64,000 nt of DNA from Bacteroidales bacterium (lineage in GTDB: Bacteria; Bacteroidota; Bacteroidia; Bacteroidales; Paludibacteraceae), in assembly GCA_015061115.1 (NCBI GenBank), contig SUXE01000017.1:43692-107691 (forward strand), given 5' to 3'. Positions 33,988 to 44,399 of the stretch are shown here, piece after piece; position 1 is the stretch's first letter; each line of letters starts with the position of its first letter. Made by a program: the position numbers and the translations under genes. Below the pieces are notes generated by a model. The model searched no databases and was not told the origin of the DNA. It saw only the letters and a program-made list of their open reading frames with translations.

Positions 33988-34596
33988 TTACAACTGGATA
34001 TTCACACTTACTCCATCTTGTTTTATTATTCTGGCTGGGTTCCCTACAACAGTACAATTATCCGGAACACTTTTAAGAACAATTGAGCCAGCTCCAATTT
34101 TGACATTATTTCCTATTTTGATATTTCCAACAACAACACAATTGCTAAATATAGTCACATCGTCGCCTATCGTAGGAATACTATTTTTATCTCCAGAACA
34201 ATTACCAACCGTTACATTTTGGAATATTGTAAAGTTTCTACCAATTTCCTTTGCATTGATTATTGTAGCATAAGCATGTACAGGGTTCATTCCATATCCA
34301 ATTGGAGTATAACGTCCAATAATAAAAGTATCATATTCCGAAGCCAACCATTTAATAAAAAAACTATATACTCCGATTCTGTAATAGAAACAATTTCTAA
34401 ATGGTTTGTAAAATGTCATCAAACGAAGAAATTTTAGGATTATATTTTCCTGTTTTCTATCATTTGCATACAAATCATCTATTATTCTTCTTTTGAATAA
34501 AAAAAACAATAAACAATGAGGCCAAAGTCTTATGACATTTAATACAGAAAGAAAATTTTTCATCACAATAAAATAAATATATATAAAATTACGCAA
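33988..34596 (-). CDS. Serine O-acetyltransferase-like hexapeptide acyltransferase
   Basis: A 202-residue protein whose C-terminal ~90 residues form hexapeptide repeats (VHAYATIINAKEIGRNFTIFQNVTVGN, GDDVTIFSNCVVVGNIKIGNNVKIGAGSIVLKSVPDNCTVVGNPARII). In capsule loci this CysE-like group usually acetylates sugars rather than serine. The N-terminus is hydrophobic and may be membrane-associated. Its start region overlaps the next upstream gene's 3' end by 8 bases. Confidence 0.82.
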   Translation of the reverse strand: MRNFIYIYFIVMKNFLSVLNVIRLWPHCLLFFLFKRRIIDDLYANDRKQENIILKFLRLMTFYKPFRNCFYYRIGVYSFFIKWLASEYDTFIIGRYTPIGYGMNPVHAYATIINAKEIGRNFTIFQNVTVGNCSGDKNSIPTIGDDVTIFSNCVVVGNIKIGNNVKIGAGSIVLKSVPDNCTVVGNPARIIKQDGVSVNIQL

Positions 34597-35728
34597 TACT
34601 TGCAGGACCTTCTTTTACAGAACAAGGCCTTCCATTTTGCAAGTCATCAATTAATTGTAGTAGATTTATGGCTGCATTTCTCGGAGACCAAATTTCAGTC
34701 ATAGTTCTACGAGCATTAATTTTCATCTGCTGCATTTCAGATGGATGAGTAAACAGCCACTCAACTTTTTCTGTTAAGCTATCAACATCATTGCTTTTAA
34801 ATAGTAATCCATTACTACCGTTTTTTATCAAATATGGGGCAGCACCTATTTCATTACTTGCCACAACACAACAGCCTTCTGTCATTGCTTCATTAGCCAC
34901 AGCTCCCCACCCCTCTTCTCTATCTGAAGTGAAAAGAAAAATGTCACTATCTCTCATTGCCTTATGAACCTCTTCATTTGCAACATTACCATAGAACCTA
35001 ACGTTTTCTTCTATACATAATTCTTTAACTCTTTTTTCAATTCGTTCTTTAATTATGCCATCTCCATACATATCTAATTGATATGAAAATCCATGATCTT
35101 TTAGCATCTTTACACACTCAATTGCCAACTCTGGATGTTTCCAATCAATAAAGCGAGAACACCACATAAGTCTTATGGGAGTATTCATATTGTGGACATA
35201 AATTCCATCACAATCAACACTAGTAAAATATCCCCATTTGAAACATTTTCCTTTATACGTTTGCAATTTATAATGATCATTTGCGGCAAAAGCACTAGCA
35301 TTAAGTTTATAGAAATTAGCTTTTCTAAAATATCTCATATATGCTAACCACCATCGTCTCAGACGAGGAGACAACATGTTTATCCAACCCTTTTTCAACC
35401 ATCTCTCACTCAATTCAAAAGAAAGCCCTTTGGGATTACGTTGAGCTCGCTCAATTGCGAATGGAAGAGTCTCTGCTCCAAACACACACACATCTGCATT
35501 TCTTGCCAAATCTATCGCCTTATTATACGAATCTACAGAATCACCAGCCATAATACAATATGGACGATCACTGTAATCAACTCCACCTTTAAGTCCAGCC
35601 TTCGTTTTAGCAACAGTTGATACGTATGCATATTCTCTACCAAGTATATTGTAGAATTCATCTGCAACATTCACTTGATGATGATTGAGTGAATTATTAA
35701 AAAAAACAAGACGCTTTGCCACTATCAT
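34589..35728 (-). CDS. Family 4 glycosyltransferase
   Basis: From ATG 35728 ([18 protein letters not shown]) the enzyme has 379 residues; the ATG overlaps the upstream stop as ATGA, which decides this start over an in-frame ATG at 35764. GT-B marks: [20 protein letters not shown] (donor domain start) and [31 protein letters not shown] (nucleotide-sugar site). It is one of several GT4 enzymes building the repeat unit. Confidence 0.88.
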   Translation of the reverse strand: MIVAKRLVFFNNSLNHHQVNVADEFYNILGREYAYVSTVAKTKAGLKGGVDYSDRPYCIMAGDSVDSYNKAIDLARNADVCVFGAETLPFAIERAQRNPKGLSFELSERWLKKGWINMLSPRLRRWWLAYMRYFRKANFYKLNASAFAANDHYKLQTYKGKCFKWGYFTSVDCDGIYVHNMNTPIRLMWCSRFIDWKHPELAIECVKMLKDHGFSYQLDMYGDGIIKERIEKRVKELCIEENVRFYGNVANEEVHKAMRDSDIFLFTSDREEGWGAVANEAMTEGCCVVASNEIGAAPYLIKNGSNGLLFKSNDVDSLTEKVEWLFTHPSEMQQMKINARRTMTEIWSPRNAAINLLQLIDDLQNGRPCSVKEGPASIA

Positions 35729-36345
35729 TTTATTTCTTTTATAACCCTTGCTGGATTTCCACAAGCAATTACCCTTGGAGGTATATCATTTGATACTACA
35801 GAACCAGCACCGATAACAGCACCATCACCAATTGTCACGCCTTTTAATACAATAGTACGAGCTCCTATAAAAACATCATTTCCAATTATAATGGGAGATT
35901 TTGGTGCAGGTTCCCTATTTTCTCTTCGAATAATCCAATGTATAGGATGAGAATCCGTATCTGTAATAAGACAACCTGATCCTATATTCGTATTATCTCC
36001 AATTGTTATTGATGTTGTACAATTCAATGTAGACCCAGAAATTCCGACATTATCCCCTATAGTCAACTTTGCCCCATCCATTGAATAATTAAACATACAT
36101 GGTTGTATTAGACCTATTGAATTTGATGCCATCTTATTCAAACATGTAAAATTTCTACCAATGCTTAAATACCCTCCTTGTCTTCCTAATATACGTTTTG
36201 CAAACCAAGATCGTTTTTTTACATATATACGACCTTCAACTCTCCATGTTTTATCATATCCTATACCACTACACATGCAATACCAAAATGAAGGTATACG
36301 ACGAGAAAAAAGCCAATATATTTCTTTTAAAATAGCAATCATCAA
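35725..36345 (-). CDS. Hexapeptide acyltransferase (LbH, maltose O-acetyltransferase-like)
   Basis: A 206-residue left-handed beta-helix protein. Repeats cover ~85-195 ([42 protein letters not shown] with the catalytic His, [33 protein letters not shown]) and end with [10 protein letters not shown]. It should transfer an acetyl or similar group to a sugar. It overlaps both neighbours by 4 bases, a sign of translational coupling. Confidence 0.88.
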   Translation of the reverse strand: MMIAILKEIYWLFSRRIPSFWYCMCSGIGYDKTWRVEGRIYVKKRSWFAKRILGRQGGYLSIGRNFTCLNKMASNSIGLIQPCMFNYSMDGAKLTIGDNVGISGSTLNCTTSITIGDNTNIGSGCLITDTDSHPIHWIIRRENREPAPKSPIIIGNDVFIGARTIVLKGVTIGDGAVIGAGSVVSNDIPPRVIACGNPARVIKEIK

Positions 36346-37406
36346 ATTGTATTTTTTTCTATTTCTTCAATTTTTTCTGCCCACACTCTGTTATTAAATC
36401 TATTCTGAACCTCAGAAGACTGATTCGCATATGAAATTATTTCATCATCATACATTGATGTGATTTTCTTTATGCTATTAACAAATTGCTCCAATTCATA
36501 AGGAACCTCAAAATATCTTATACCATTTAATTGCTCATAATGAATTGTAGATATGATTATTCGATTATGTAATAAACCTTCTATTACTTTTGAAGGAAAA
36601 TTACATTTATTCTCAGGATATCTAGGATCTCTTGTACTTAGTAAAAATGGACAAGTTTGCATCAATTCTTGAAATTTATTATACTCTAACATTCCATGAC
36701 TTATGATATTAGGAAATTTCTCTGAAAATGATTTTATATACCGATCATCTCCAGAGAATCCAGTAATATGCAATTTTGCTTCTGGAATTCTTGAAAAAGC
36801 TGGCAACAACATATGCAACATACAAATTTGTTCATTTAAATTACCAGAGAGTAAAAAGTTCCTTTCTAAAGGCATACCAACTAAAGTATGATTTTGGCCA
36901 ATTGGCACAACACCTGGTAGTATAACAGAATTCTTTACAGTGAACAATTCTGACGTAGATAGACTTATAATCCCTTTCGAACTATTTATTAATTTTAATA
37001 AAAAATCATTCCATTTTGCACCTGGAGTATAATCTAACATTATTGTGTATCTTTTAACAGAAGGCTTAAATAATCTAAGCAATATTACCAATAATGCCGT
37101 AAGCATATTCACATTATAAAACCATACAGACGCACCTTTGGGTATCTTAGCAAATAATCTTAGGTCTTCAATAAATGGAGCAAACTTGTGGAGAATTTTA
37201 ATTCCTCTCCAAGACGAATAAACAGTTTCTATTTGACTGTCGCTAAAATCTTCTTTATTGCCTATGATATTAGCAGGAAGTATACTATATACCTTATCAA
37301 ACATATCTCCTTCTATTAAATTATAACTAAAATAGACAGGAGCAACAGGAATATGATATTTAATGGCAATTTCCTTTGGTGCAATATGAGTTATAAAAAT
37401 ACGCAT
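36342..37406 (-). CDS. GT-B-fold glycosyltransferase (divergent)
   Basis: A 354-residue protein with GT-B features, although the N-terminal half is unusual ([23 protein letters not shown]). The C-terminal half shows [15 protein letters not shown] and [33 protein letters not shown], where the P-S-K-V-I-E-G stretch corresponds to the donor-binding helix. The substrate is unknown. It overlaps the acyltransferase by 4 bases and follows the acyltransferase-3 gene by one base. Confidence 0.7.
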   Translation of the reverse strand: MRIFITHIAPKEIAIKYHIPVAPVYFSYNLIEGDMFDKVYSILPANIIGNKEDFSDSQIETVYSSWRGIKILHKFAPFIEDLRLFAKIPKGASVWFYNVNMLTALLVILLRLFKPSVKRYTIMLDYTPGAKWNDFLLKLINSSKGIISLSTSELFTVKNSVILPGVVPIGQNHTLVGMPLERNFLLSGNLNEQICMLHMLLPAFSRIPEAKLHITGFSGDDRYIKSFSEKFPNIISHGMLEYNKFQELMQTCPFLLSTRDPRYPENKCNFPSKVIEGLLHNRIIISTIHYEQLNGIRYFEVPYELEQFVNSIKKITSMYDDEIISYANQSSEVQNRFNNRVWAEKIEEIEKNTI

Positions 37407-37407
37407 C

Positions 37408-38337
37408 TTAATTTGTTTTTTTCGTTAAAGAATTTTTTAAAAAAATTAATTGTTTTTTCACACATACACAAACAATTAGAATAATTATTAAAAAAAGATA
37501 TTTGACAATAGCATTTAGATTAAAACATTTATTGATTACTTGAATAATGACCTGTGAAAAGGCTAATATAGTATATGTTTCTCTACCAATGACTTGTAGT
37601 ATATTTGAAAAGAATCTATTGTATTTGTATATTTTAATACTAATAAAACAAATACAAACACTCCCACAAAGAGCTCCCATGACCATAGGAACCATAGGAA
37701 TAACATTGTTATAGCACATATCCAATCTACAAAAATAAGATATGATAGCAGAAGAAACAAAGGTCAATGATATAATCAACCACTCACTCCATCTATTATA
37801 GTCTACATTCTTGACATATGGTTTTACAAGTCCTCCAAATATAATAAACATAGATGCAAAAGGTACTACTGACATATTCCACGGGAGAGAGAAGTCAAAA
37901 TAGCAAAAAAGATAACTGATGGAAGGCAACAAGAGAAAATATACATTCCTATAGATAGGTTCCATCATAAAAAAAAACTTTGCAAGTATTAACGCAACAA
38001 ATAGTACTGGTACAAACCATAGAGCATATCCCCCCCACCCATTAGTAAAATTACAATAAGGATGATCTATATTAAATATAGCCAATATTAAAATCACCAT
38101 TAAAGAATATAAAACAAAAGGACGTACAATACTATTTATTTTCTTTTTAACAAATTCAAGACAACCATAATTCTTCCAATTGGTAGTAAAACCAGAGGAT
38201 AGAAAGAAAAATGGCATATGAAATGCCCATATCCAATTACTAATAAATTTTGGAATTGAAGAATGCCCAAGGACCATCAATATAATCACTAATCCTTTAG
38301 CAATATCTAGCCATATTAATCTATCATTAACCTTCAT
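37408..38337 (-). CDS. Acyltransferase family 3 (OafA/YrhL-like) membrane enzyme
   Basis: From ATG 38337 (MKVNDRLIWLDIAKGLVIILMVLGHS) the protein has 309 residues and about ten membrane helices. LDIAKG..I..M.LGH carries the conserved His of acyltransferase-3 enzymes, and FHMPFFFLSSGF follows. They O-acylate cell-surface sugars. An in-frame ATG at 38388 would lie far inside the preceding gene and is not preferred. The start overlaps the polymerase gene's end by 11 bases. Composition is very AT-rich. Confidence 0.88.
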   Translation of the reverse strand: MKVNDRLIWLDIAKGLVIILMVLGHSSIPKFISNWIWAFHMPFFFLSSGFTTNWKNYGCLEFVKKKINSIVRPFVLYSLMVILILAIFNIDHPYCNFTNGWGGYALWFVPVLFVALILAKFFFMMEPIYRNVYFLLLPSISYLFCYFDFSLPWNMSVVPFASMFIIFGGLVKPYVKNVDYNRWSEWLIISLTFVSSAIISYFCRLDMCYNNVIPMVPMVMGALCGSVCICFISIKIYKYNRFFSNILQVIGRETYTILAFSQVIIQVINKCFNLNAIVKYLFLIIILIVCVCVKKQLIFLKNSLTKKTN

Positions 38338-39472
38338 CCACAAAATATTTATTTCTATCCATTGTAACACGCAAAAATGGCCATGCAAGATAACATGGAT
38401 ATTGTAAGAATCCTTCTCCCTGCAGAGTCAAAAATATCAAAAGCAACATTAACAAAGCGAAACTATAACCTGCTTGTTTTTTTATATTATACCACAAAAA
38501 ACCAAAATATGTCACAATCCCTACAATTCCGTAATACACCCAAAAGGCTAAAAAACCATTTCCTGTGGCGGCCTTATCGTTTGCTTCTGAAGATATCCCA
38601 GTAAACATGTTATTTTCAATCAGCTTAGCAAAGCGTATATAATCATTTAATCTTCCTTCTTCATATGTTTCTAAATTCTGGTGATGCTCAATTTTATCAT
38701 GCATAAAATCTAGATTAATATATGCATAAGAAAATACCCCCAAAACTACCATTGTACTAATAATCCTAGAAAAAAGACTAGTTTTGTATTTTGTCAATAA
38801 AAAATATAATGCTATTAAAGCCATACATAAAAATCCTGTCGTGCTTTTAGTTGTCAATAAAGCAACAACAATAACAAAACATTCCAACTTTTTGAACTTA
38901 TATTGTGGCACATAGAGAAGAAAAAAGAGAGCAATATTTAAATATCCCTGAAATGCACCAGGCTCCCAAAACATACCACAATTTCTACTTGTAAAACCTA
39001 CTCCCACTGCGTCTGAATACAATTGATTATAAATAAAAATAGAAACACAATTAGAAGAATATCTTATCCCAGGTATTACTCCAAAATAATTATTATAAAA
39101 AAACAAAATCAACGACACAGCAGCAATAACAGACATTACTTCTACATAAACTTTCGGAAATTTATCATTGACTAAAGATATGATGCCAAAGCCAACAAAC
39201 ATCTTTAGCATCATAAAAATTGAACTAGACTGAGTCGCACCAACAATCACAGCAAGCTGAATAATTGAAATTATAAAAAAAGGAATAATATACTTTAAAA
39301 AATCAAAACAATTTATTCGTTTTTTCACAACAAAAAACAACACAAACAAAAAACATATTATATAATTTGATCTTAGATCATTTATATATCTCCAAACTGG
39401 ATTTCCACTACAACACAACAACAAGAAAACCCAAAGATGGTTAGCATATTTATTATTAATTATATTAAACAT
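38327..39472 (-). CDS. wzy: O-antigen/capsule polymerase (Wzy-like)
   Basis: A 381-residue polytopic membrane protein with about ten helices and a long extracytoplasmic loop (~155-190 and ~255-300), as expected of Wzy, which joins repeat units on the periplasmic side. Sequence conservation in the family is low; the call rests on topology, the MFWEPGAFQGYLNIALFF motif (Wzy_C-like W.EPG..Q), and the company of a flippase and glycosyltransferases. No other polymerase is visible in the locus. Confidence 0.78.
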   Translation of the reverse strand: MFNIINNKYANHLWVFLLLCCSGNPVWRYINDLRSNYIICFLFVLFFVVKKRINCFDFLKYIIPFFIISIIQLAVIVGATQSSSIFMMLKMFVGFGIISLVNDKFPKVYVEVMSVIAAVSLILFFYNNYFGVIPGIRYSSNCVSIFIYNQLYSDAVGVGFTSRNCGMFWEPGAFQGYLNIALFFLLYVPQYKFKKLECFVIVVALLTTKSTTGFLCMALIALYFLLTKYKTSLFSRIISTMVVLGVFSYAYINLDFMHDKIEHHQNLETYEEGRLNDYIRFAKLIENNMFTGISSEANDKAATGNGFLAFWVYYGIVGIVTYFGFLWYNIKKQAGYSFALLMLLLIFLTLQGEGFLQYPCYLAWPFLRVTMDRNKYFVDEG

Positions 39473-39485
39473 TTACAATTACTTA

Positions 39486-40706
39486 TCAAGAAACAACTAT
39501 TTTTTTATATATATCAAGGAGACTTTCTTTTATAGTTTGCTTATCATGTCTTTCTAATGCAATTTTTCGTACACTTTCTACATATTGATCCCAATATTTT
39601 CTTTCAAATATTTCTTCTATTTTTCGTGCTAACACCTGATAATCTTCAAATCTATATAGATTATCTTGTAAAATACCCTTCATCAATGTAGGAGTACCTC
39701 CAGTATAAGAAGCTAATACCGGGACACCTAACATCTGAGCCTCAGACAACGAATTTGATGAATTTTCTACGCTTGATGGCAGTACACAAACATTACATGA
39801 CAAAAAATACTCTTTCATCTCTATCTCAGACAAATGATCCTTAAATTCAATATTATTTTCAAGGCCATATTGTTTGATCAAGTGACGCAAATACATATTA
39901 TAATCCGACATCATAATATATTTCTTAAAACTTAGCTGTCCAGTAATATCTCTACCTATAAATATAGCTTTTAAATCAGGGTATCTTTCTTTTACAATTG
40001 CCATTGCCTTAACAACCTGGTGAGCTCCTTTCAATGCTACCATCGACCCTGTAATAAAAATACTATGTTTATTACATTGTTCATAAGACCAAGTTCCTCG
40101 ATAAAAGGAGTCTCTTAACACCTCATTGCATACATAATAATTTATCCGAGGATTTAAAGATAGAACATTACATCTATCCCATTCCGTTCTACCTATTACA
40201 TGGTGAGCTTTTTTTAACAATGATATTTCCGACTCTCCTTTTTTATACAATATTTTCTGTATATCAGCGACCCTCGTTCTACAAAAAAAACATTTTGGAG
40301 TAATATATCTACTTAATTCCTTCAAAGAAATGCCTCCATTAAAAAAACGTGCACACTCTGAGGCCATACCCTGAATTGATATTACACAAGGAATGTTTTT
40401 TGAATATGTAAAAACATCATTTGTAAATTCATATTCTGTTCCATGAATATGTATAATATCAGGTCCAAATTCAGAGACTATACTATTCCACGATAATTCT
40501 GTAAGAGAATCAATAACATAAAAATGAATTCCTGAGATAATTTTATTATAATTATAACCGGTCTTTATGCAAACAACACCCAGTTGAATATCATCTTTTA
40601 TCAAGTCTGCCAATGCATGCATCCAACTACCACCAACACCGATAGACAATTTTAAATCCTGACAAACTTCCTCAAACAAAACATTTGATGTCCATAATAC
40701 TCTCAT
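39486..40706 (-). CDS. Family 4 glycosyltransferase
   Basis: A 406-residue GT-B enzyme. The acceptor loop GVGGSWMHALADLI (~23-36), IHIHGTEYEF (~105-114) and the donor region (FIGRDITGQLSFKKYI, LPSSVENSSNSLSEAQMLGVPVLASYTGGTP) are visible. A cysteine pair at ~153-156 (CFFC) is unusual. It follows the polymerase by 13 bases. Confidence 0.88.
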   Translation of the reverse strand: MRVLWTSNVLFEEVCQDLKLSIGVGGSWMHALADLIKDDIQLGVVCIKTGYNYNKIISGIHFYVIDSLTELSWNSIVSEFGPDIIHIHGTEYEFTNDVFTYSKNIPCVISIQGMASECARFFNGGISLKELSRYITPKCFFCRTRVADIQKILYKKGESEISLLKKAHHVIGRTEWDRCNVLSLNPRINYYVCNEVLRDSFYRGTWSYEQCNKHSIFITGSMVALKGAHQVVKAMAIVKERYPDLKAIFIGRDITGQLSFKKYIMMSDYNMYLRHLIKQYGLENNIEFKDHLSEIEMKEYFLSCNVCVLPSSVENSSNSLSEAQMLGVPVLASYTGGTPTLMKGILQDNLYRFEDYQVLARKIEEIFERKYWDQYVESVRKIALERHDKQTIKESLLDIYKKIVVS

Positions 40707-40771
40707 AATACAACAAACTAAAAAATATATGTTAATTTCTTATAATTAGAGGTTACATTAAATATAAAGAC

Positions 40772-41671
40772 TTACATTACATATACTTCTCCTTTAGAGA
40801 GTCTTCTTCTTATTTCTTCTATAGACAAATGTTCTCTCAAATTACAATAATATTGCGAATGATGCGACACTTGTTTGTCAACAGGAGGTAATGTCATATA
40901 GTCTCCAAATAGCTTTGACAAATACTCATGATAACCAACAGGCAAATTAATCCTAATGTCTTCAAATGGAACTTCTATAGTACCTGAGAACCATTCTTTT
41001 GGAAAAATTTCCTTTTCTATTTTGTAAAAAGTATAATAATTAAGGACTCTATCTCCATTTATATTTCTTAAAACATTTTCATTTTCTTCCAACATATTGG
41101 ATAGTTTTGCGAATTGATGTTGATATATACATTTGCTTTGCAACACCTTTCTGACAGAATTAAGATGACCATTCATTAAATACTTAAAGACTTCACTCCA
41201 AGATAAATCATAAGCAGAACTCTGATATAATTTCATATCAGACATGACCTTCTCCTTAATTCTTTTAGTTTCTTCTAAATCATTCTTTACATTATCTAGA
41301 GGAAATACGTCTATAAATATGCCTGATGAGTAAGGGAAACAATCTGTTTCCACAAGTGTTGTGTTCATATTTACAAATTTCCCGTATGGAGCAGGATTTC
41401 CCTTATCATGATAATCTATTATAGCATAACCAGATCCATTGCATTTTGATCTAAGGCTCATAAATCTATCATAATCTTCTCTGAGCATACACACATCGAT
41501 ATCATCATCCCAAGGAATAAAGCCTTTATGACGAATTGCACCAATAGCTGTTCCTCCCGTACAAAAATATCTTATATTATTCTCTGCACAAAAAGTAATA
41601 AAAACCTTCATCGTTTCAATAAGGCACTTCTTGAATGCACAAACAAACTCATTGGACATTTCTAAATTCAT
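40772..41671 (-). CDS. LicD-family phosphotransferase
   Basis: A 299-residue LicD protein, which transfers phosphocholine, phospho-alditol or phospho-ribitol from a CDP donor to a sugar. The catalytic nucleotidyltransferase motif is TGGTAIGAIRHKGFIPWDDDIDV (~39-61), with GxR.G...WDDDID typical of LicD/fukutin. A second in-frame ATG (MSNEFV) lies at 41659. It sits just after the epimerase and cytidylyltransferase genes, so a CDP-activated alditol or sugar phosphate made by the IspD/TarI-like enzyme is the likely donor. Confidence 0.88.
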   Translation of the reverse strand: MNLEMSNEFVCAFKKCLIETMKVFITFCAENNIRYFCTGGTAIGAIRHKGFIPWDDDIDVCMLREDYDRFMSLRSKCNGSGYAIIDYHDKGNPAPYGKFVNMNTTLVETDCFPYSSGIFIDVFPLDNVKNDLEETKRIKEKVMSDMKLYQSSAYDLSWSEVFKYLMNGHLNSVRKVLQSKCIYQHQFAKLSNMLEENENVLRNINGDRVLNYYTFYKIEKEIFPKEWFSGTIEVPFEDIRINLPVGYHEYLSKLFGDYMTLPPVDKQVSHHSQYYCNLREHLSIEEIRRRLSKGEVYVM

Positions 41672-42689
41672 GCTTCATACTATTTAATAGATTCTTATAC
41701 ATATTTCTTAAATTATAAAGAGGAGTCCAACCCAAATCCATCAGTTTTTTTGCAGATAGATGAAGTTTTGTAACAGGAGCATATCCCATTTCAGGATGGC
41801 TTTCAATACGAACTTTAATATCTGGATTAAAATTTTCTCGAAGAAATTCTGCCATATCCTTAATTGAAATATACGTATCTTGATTTGCCACATTATAAGA
41901 TTCTCCAACCACACCCTTCAATAGTATATATAGAATAGCTGAAATGCAATCCGTAGTATAACAATATGGTTTTGCAGACTCACCTGTTGTATGAAGTACT
42001 ATATCTGTTCCGTTTATCACGCTTCTTGCAAACTGAGCAAAGACACGATTATCCTCTGCAGATACACCAGCCCCAAATGTTTGTGTTAACCTTGCTACTT
42101 TAACGTTAACACCATACTCCTTTGCATATGCCGAACATAAATATTCGGCAGCTCTTTTACCAAGAGGATATGAACTACGAGGATCTGTATTATCAACATA
42201 TCCTTGCATATCTTCAGTGATTATACGGTCATCAAAAATTTGTCCATAATATTCCAAAGATGAAATATAGACGAATCCTTTAACATTTGTTCTTCTTGAA
42301 TATTCCAAAATCACACGTGTTGAATCTATTGCCAACATATAAGTTTCTACAGGATGTTCCGTCATATATTTTCCCGCTGTAGGACTTGCACAATGTACGA
42401 TATAATCAAAGTGACATGATTCCGAAAGATTTGTCAAAAATGGCAACAACTCACATTCTACTAAATCTAATTTGTTTGCATCTTCCTTAAGCATAGATTT
42501 AGCTTTCTCTGTGCTTCTAACAGGACACGTAATCTTTATCTCCTTATTTAATGCCAAAAGACAATGAACTAGAGTTGAACCAATTAGACCTGTTGCACCT
42601 GTAATAAGGAATCTTGATCCAGTAAGGTCACTACTTAACTTAAACGAGTTAACAAAATCTTGAATATCTTTTGATTGTATTACATTCAT
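41649..42689 (-). CDS. NAD-dependent epimerase/dehydratase
   Basis: From ATG 42689 (MNVIQSKD) 346 residues; an in-frame ATG at 42719 lies inside the cytidylyltransferase gene. Rossmann loop GATGLIGS (~33-40), catalytic SS and YPLGKRAAEYL (YxxxK), and LTQTFGAGVSAEDNRVFAQF follow. It probably modifies the sugar or alditol handled by the neighbouring IspD/TarI-like and LicD enzymes; the gene order cytidylyltransferase-epimerase-LicD recurs in phospho-alditol loci. Confidence 0.85.
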   Translation of the reverse strand: MNVIQSKDIQDFVNSFKLSSDLTGSRFLITGATGLIGSTLVHCLLALNKEIKITCPVRSTEKAKSMLKEDANKLDLVECELLPFLTNLSESCHFDYIVHCASPTAGKYMTEHPVETYMLAIDSTRVILEYSRRTNVKGFVYISSLEYYGQIFDDRIITEDMQGYVDNTDPRSSYPLGKRAAEYLCSAYAKEYGVNVKVARLTQTFGAGVSAEDNRVFAQFARSVINGTDIVLHTTGESAKPYCYTTDCISAILYILLKGVVGESYNVANQDTYISIKDMAEFLRENFNPDIKVRIESHPEMGYAPVTKLHLSAKKLMDLGWTPLYNLRNMYKNLLNSMKHEFRNVQ

Positions 42690-42690
42690 T

Positions 42691-43419
42691 TTAATATCCA
42701 AATATCTGCTGATTCTCATGTACTTCTACCATCGCTCTTAGCACAAAGAAATCAGTTGGTGTGGTAATTTTTATATTTTCAATAGGACCTTGGATTATTC
42801 CAAGTTTATATCCATAATGACTCATCATAGAACAACTATCGATAAAGTCAGTTTTTCCCTCCTGTTGACTCTTTCGATGTACACCTAATATGTCTTTTAA
42901 ATAAAAACTTTGTGGAGCACGAGCCATCATACAATCAGAACGTTTAGGAATATCAAGTGTATTATCGTGTTTATCAACTATAACCGTCTCTATTGCAGGA
43001 GCACACGTGATACAACTACCACATTCTTTTACCTTGTCAATATTATCTGTAATCGTATCTTCCGTAATCAATGGACGAACTCCATCATGAATCAACACAA
43101 TCGTTTCTTCATCTCCATTTTCCCGTGCATACTGTTCTGCAGCACAAAGGCCTTTGTATATAGAATCTTGACCAGAAATTCCACCTGGCACAACTGTTAC
43201 TACTTTATTAATTTCGAATTTTTTCAGCATTTTTTGAAGAAATGGCATCCAACTCTCCAAACAAACAACAACAATACCATCAATATCAGGATGGTTGTCA
43301 AATAGTTCTATTGTGTATATTATTATTGGTTTACCATTAAGTTCTAAAAACTGCTTAGGTCGAGACTTGGTGTTCATACGAGTACCAGAACCACCAGCGA
43401 AAATAACAGGAATATTCAT
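42691..43419 (-). CDS. IspD/TarI-like cytidylyltransferase
   Basis: A 242-residue nucleotidyltransferase. The CTP-binding loop FAGGSGTRMNTKSRPKQFLE (~7-26) and VLIHDGVRPLITEDTI (~108-123) match the IspD/TarI family. In a polysaccharide locus beside LicD, activation of a ribitol-, glycerol- or other polyol-phosphate as a CDP derivative is more likely than methylerythritol-phosphate synthesis. No IspF neighbour is present. Start and end overlap adjacent genes by 4 bases upstream and are 1 base from the epimerase downstream. Confidence 0.87.
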   Translation of the reverse strand: MNIPVIFAGGSGTRMNTKSRPKQFLELNGKPIIIYTIELFDNHPDIDGIVVVCLESWMPFLQKMLKKFEINKVVTVVPGGISGQDSIYKGLCAAEQYARENGDEETIVLIHDGVRPLITEDTITDNIDKVKECGSCITCAPAIETVIVDKHDNTLDIPKRSDCMMARAPQSFYLKDILGVHRKSQQEGKTDFIDSCSMMSHYGYKLGIIQGPIENIKITTPTDFFVLRAMVEVHENQQIFGY

Positions 43420-44399
43420 ATTGTTTGAAAATGAAATAGTCTTAATATTTTATTTGCAACTCTTCCTATAAGAGTATATCTGATAACACAACGACTTTTC
43501 ATTGGTTGAGTCATATGACTTAAAACTTTTTCTTTGTAATTATTGTATAATTCTTTATCAAAACAATTATTTGATTTCATCAGATGTCTATTATACATAA
43601 AATTAGCAAACATTCTATCTTCTGCAACAGGCAAAACCTCATGATTAGGAAATGCTTTTCTTATCTCATTAATTTGAATCATATGTGCATTTAAAGATGT
43701 CCAATGCTTAGGATTATAACCTCCGGCTCTTGTCTTTGCCATGGCACTAGTATCATTCAAATAGTATTTATAAACAATTTCAGTTGTATAAAAAACGCAT
43801 TTCTTTGAAGCACATATAAATTGCACACAAAAAAGACTGTCTTCCTTAAATGAAATTTGCGGATTAAATAAGATATTATTATTTATTATAACCGAACGTC
43901 TAAATAATTTATCCCATAAATATCCCTCATAATCAAAATTAGGAAAGACATACATTCTTGCTGCCGCAGTTTTTCTGTCAATCAAACATTCTTGAAGTTC
44001 AGGAATTTTATCAAGTAACTTTCCCGTAGGATCAACTCTTTCATGACCAGCCATCACTAAGTCAATGTCTTGTGATATATGGCTAACCATTATTTCTATT
44101 CCTTTAGGATACACATAATCATCTGCATCACAAAAATATACCCATTCTCCTTTAGACTCTTCAATTCCAGTATTCCTTGCAGAACTCACTCCCCCATTCT
44201 CCTTATGAAAAACACGAAAGCGATTGTCTTTTGCAGCATATTCATCACAAATTGCACCAGATCCATCTTTACTACCATCATCAATAAGAAGACATTCCCA
44301 ATTAGTATAAGTTTGAGCAACTACACTATCCAAACATTGATGTAGATACTTCTCTACGTTATAAACAGGAATGATTATAGAGATTAATGGAGAATTCAT
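43416..44399 (-). CDS. Family 2 glycosyltransferase (WfaB/EpsJ-like)
   Basis: A 327-residue GT2. PLISIIIPVYNVEKYLHQCLDSV is the canonical N-terminus, DDGSKDGSG (~39-47) and DADDYVYP (~91-98) are donor and metal sites. It adds a sugar to the lipid-linked unit. It overlaps the pyruvyl transferase and the cytidylyltransferase by 4 bases each, indicating one coupled operon. Confidence 0.9.
   Translation of the reverse strand: MNSPLISIIIPVYNVEKYLHQCLDSVVAQTYTNWECLLIDDGSKDGSGAICDEYAAKDNRFRVFHKENGGVSSARNTGIEESKGEWVYFCDADDYVYPKGIEIMVSHISQDIDLVMAGHERVDPTGKLLDKIPELQECLIDRKTAAARMYVFPNFDYEGYLWDKLFRRSVIINNNILFNPQISFKEDSLFCVQFICASKKCVFYTTEIVYKYYLNDTSAMAKTRAGGYNPKHWTSLNAHMIQINEIRKAFPNHEVLPVAEDRMFANFMYNRHLMKSNNCFDKELYNNYKEKVLSHMTQPMKSRCVIRYTLIGRVANKILRLFHFQTI

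Noticed and set aside
36342..36345. Possible frameshift between the GT and acyltransferase genes
   Set aside because: The 4-base overlap is a normal ATGA start-stop junction as at several other gene borders here.
42691..43419. IspD for isoprenoid synthesis
   Set aside because: LicD and epimerase neighbours make a CDP-alditol role more likely, so the symbol was not given.
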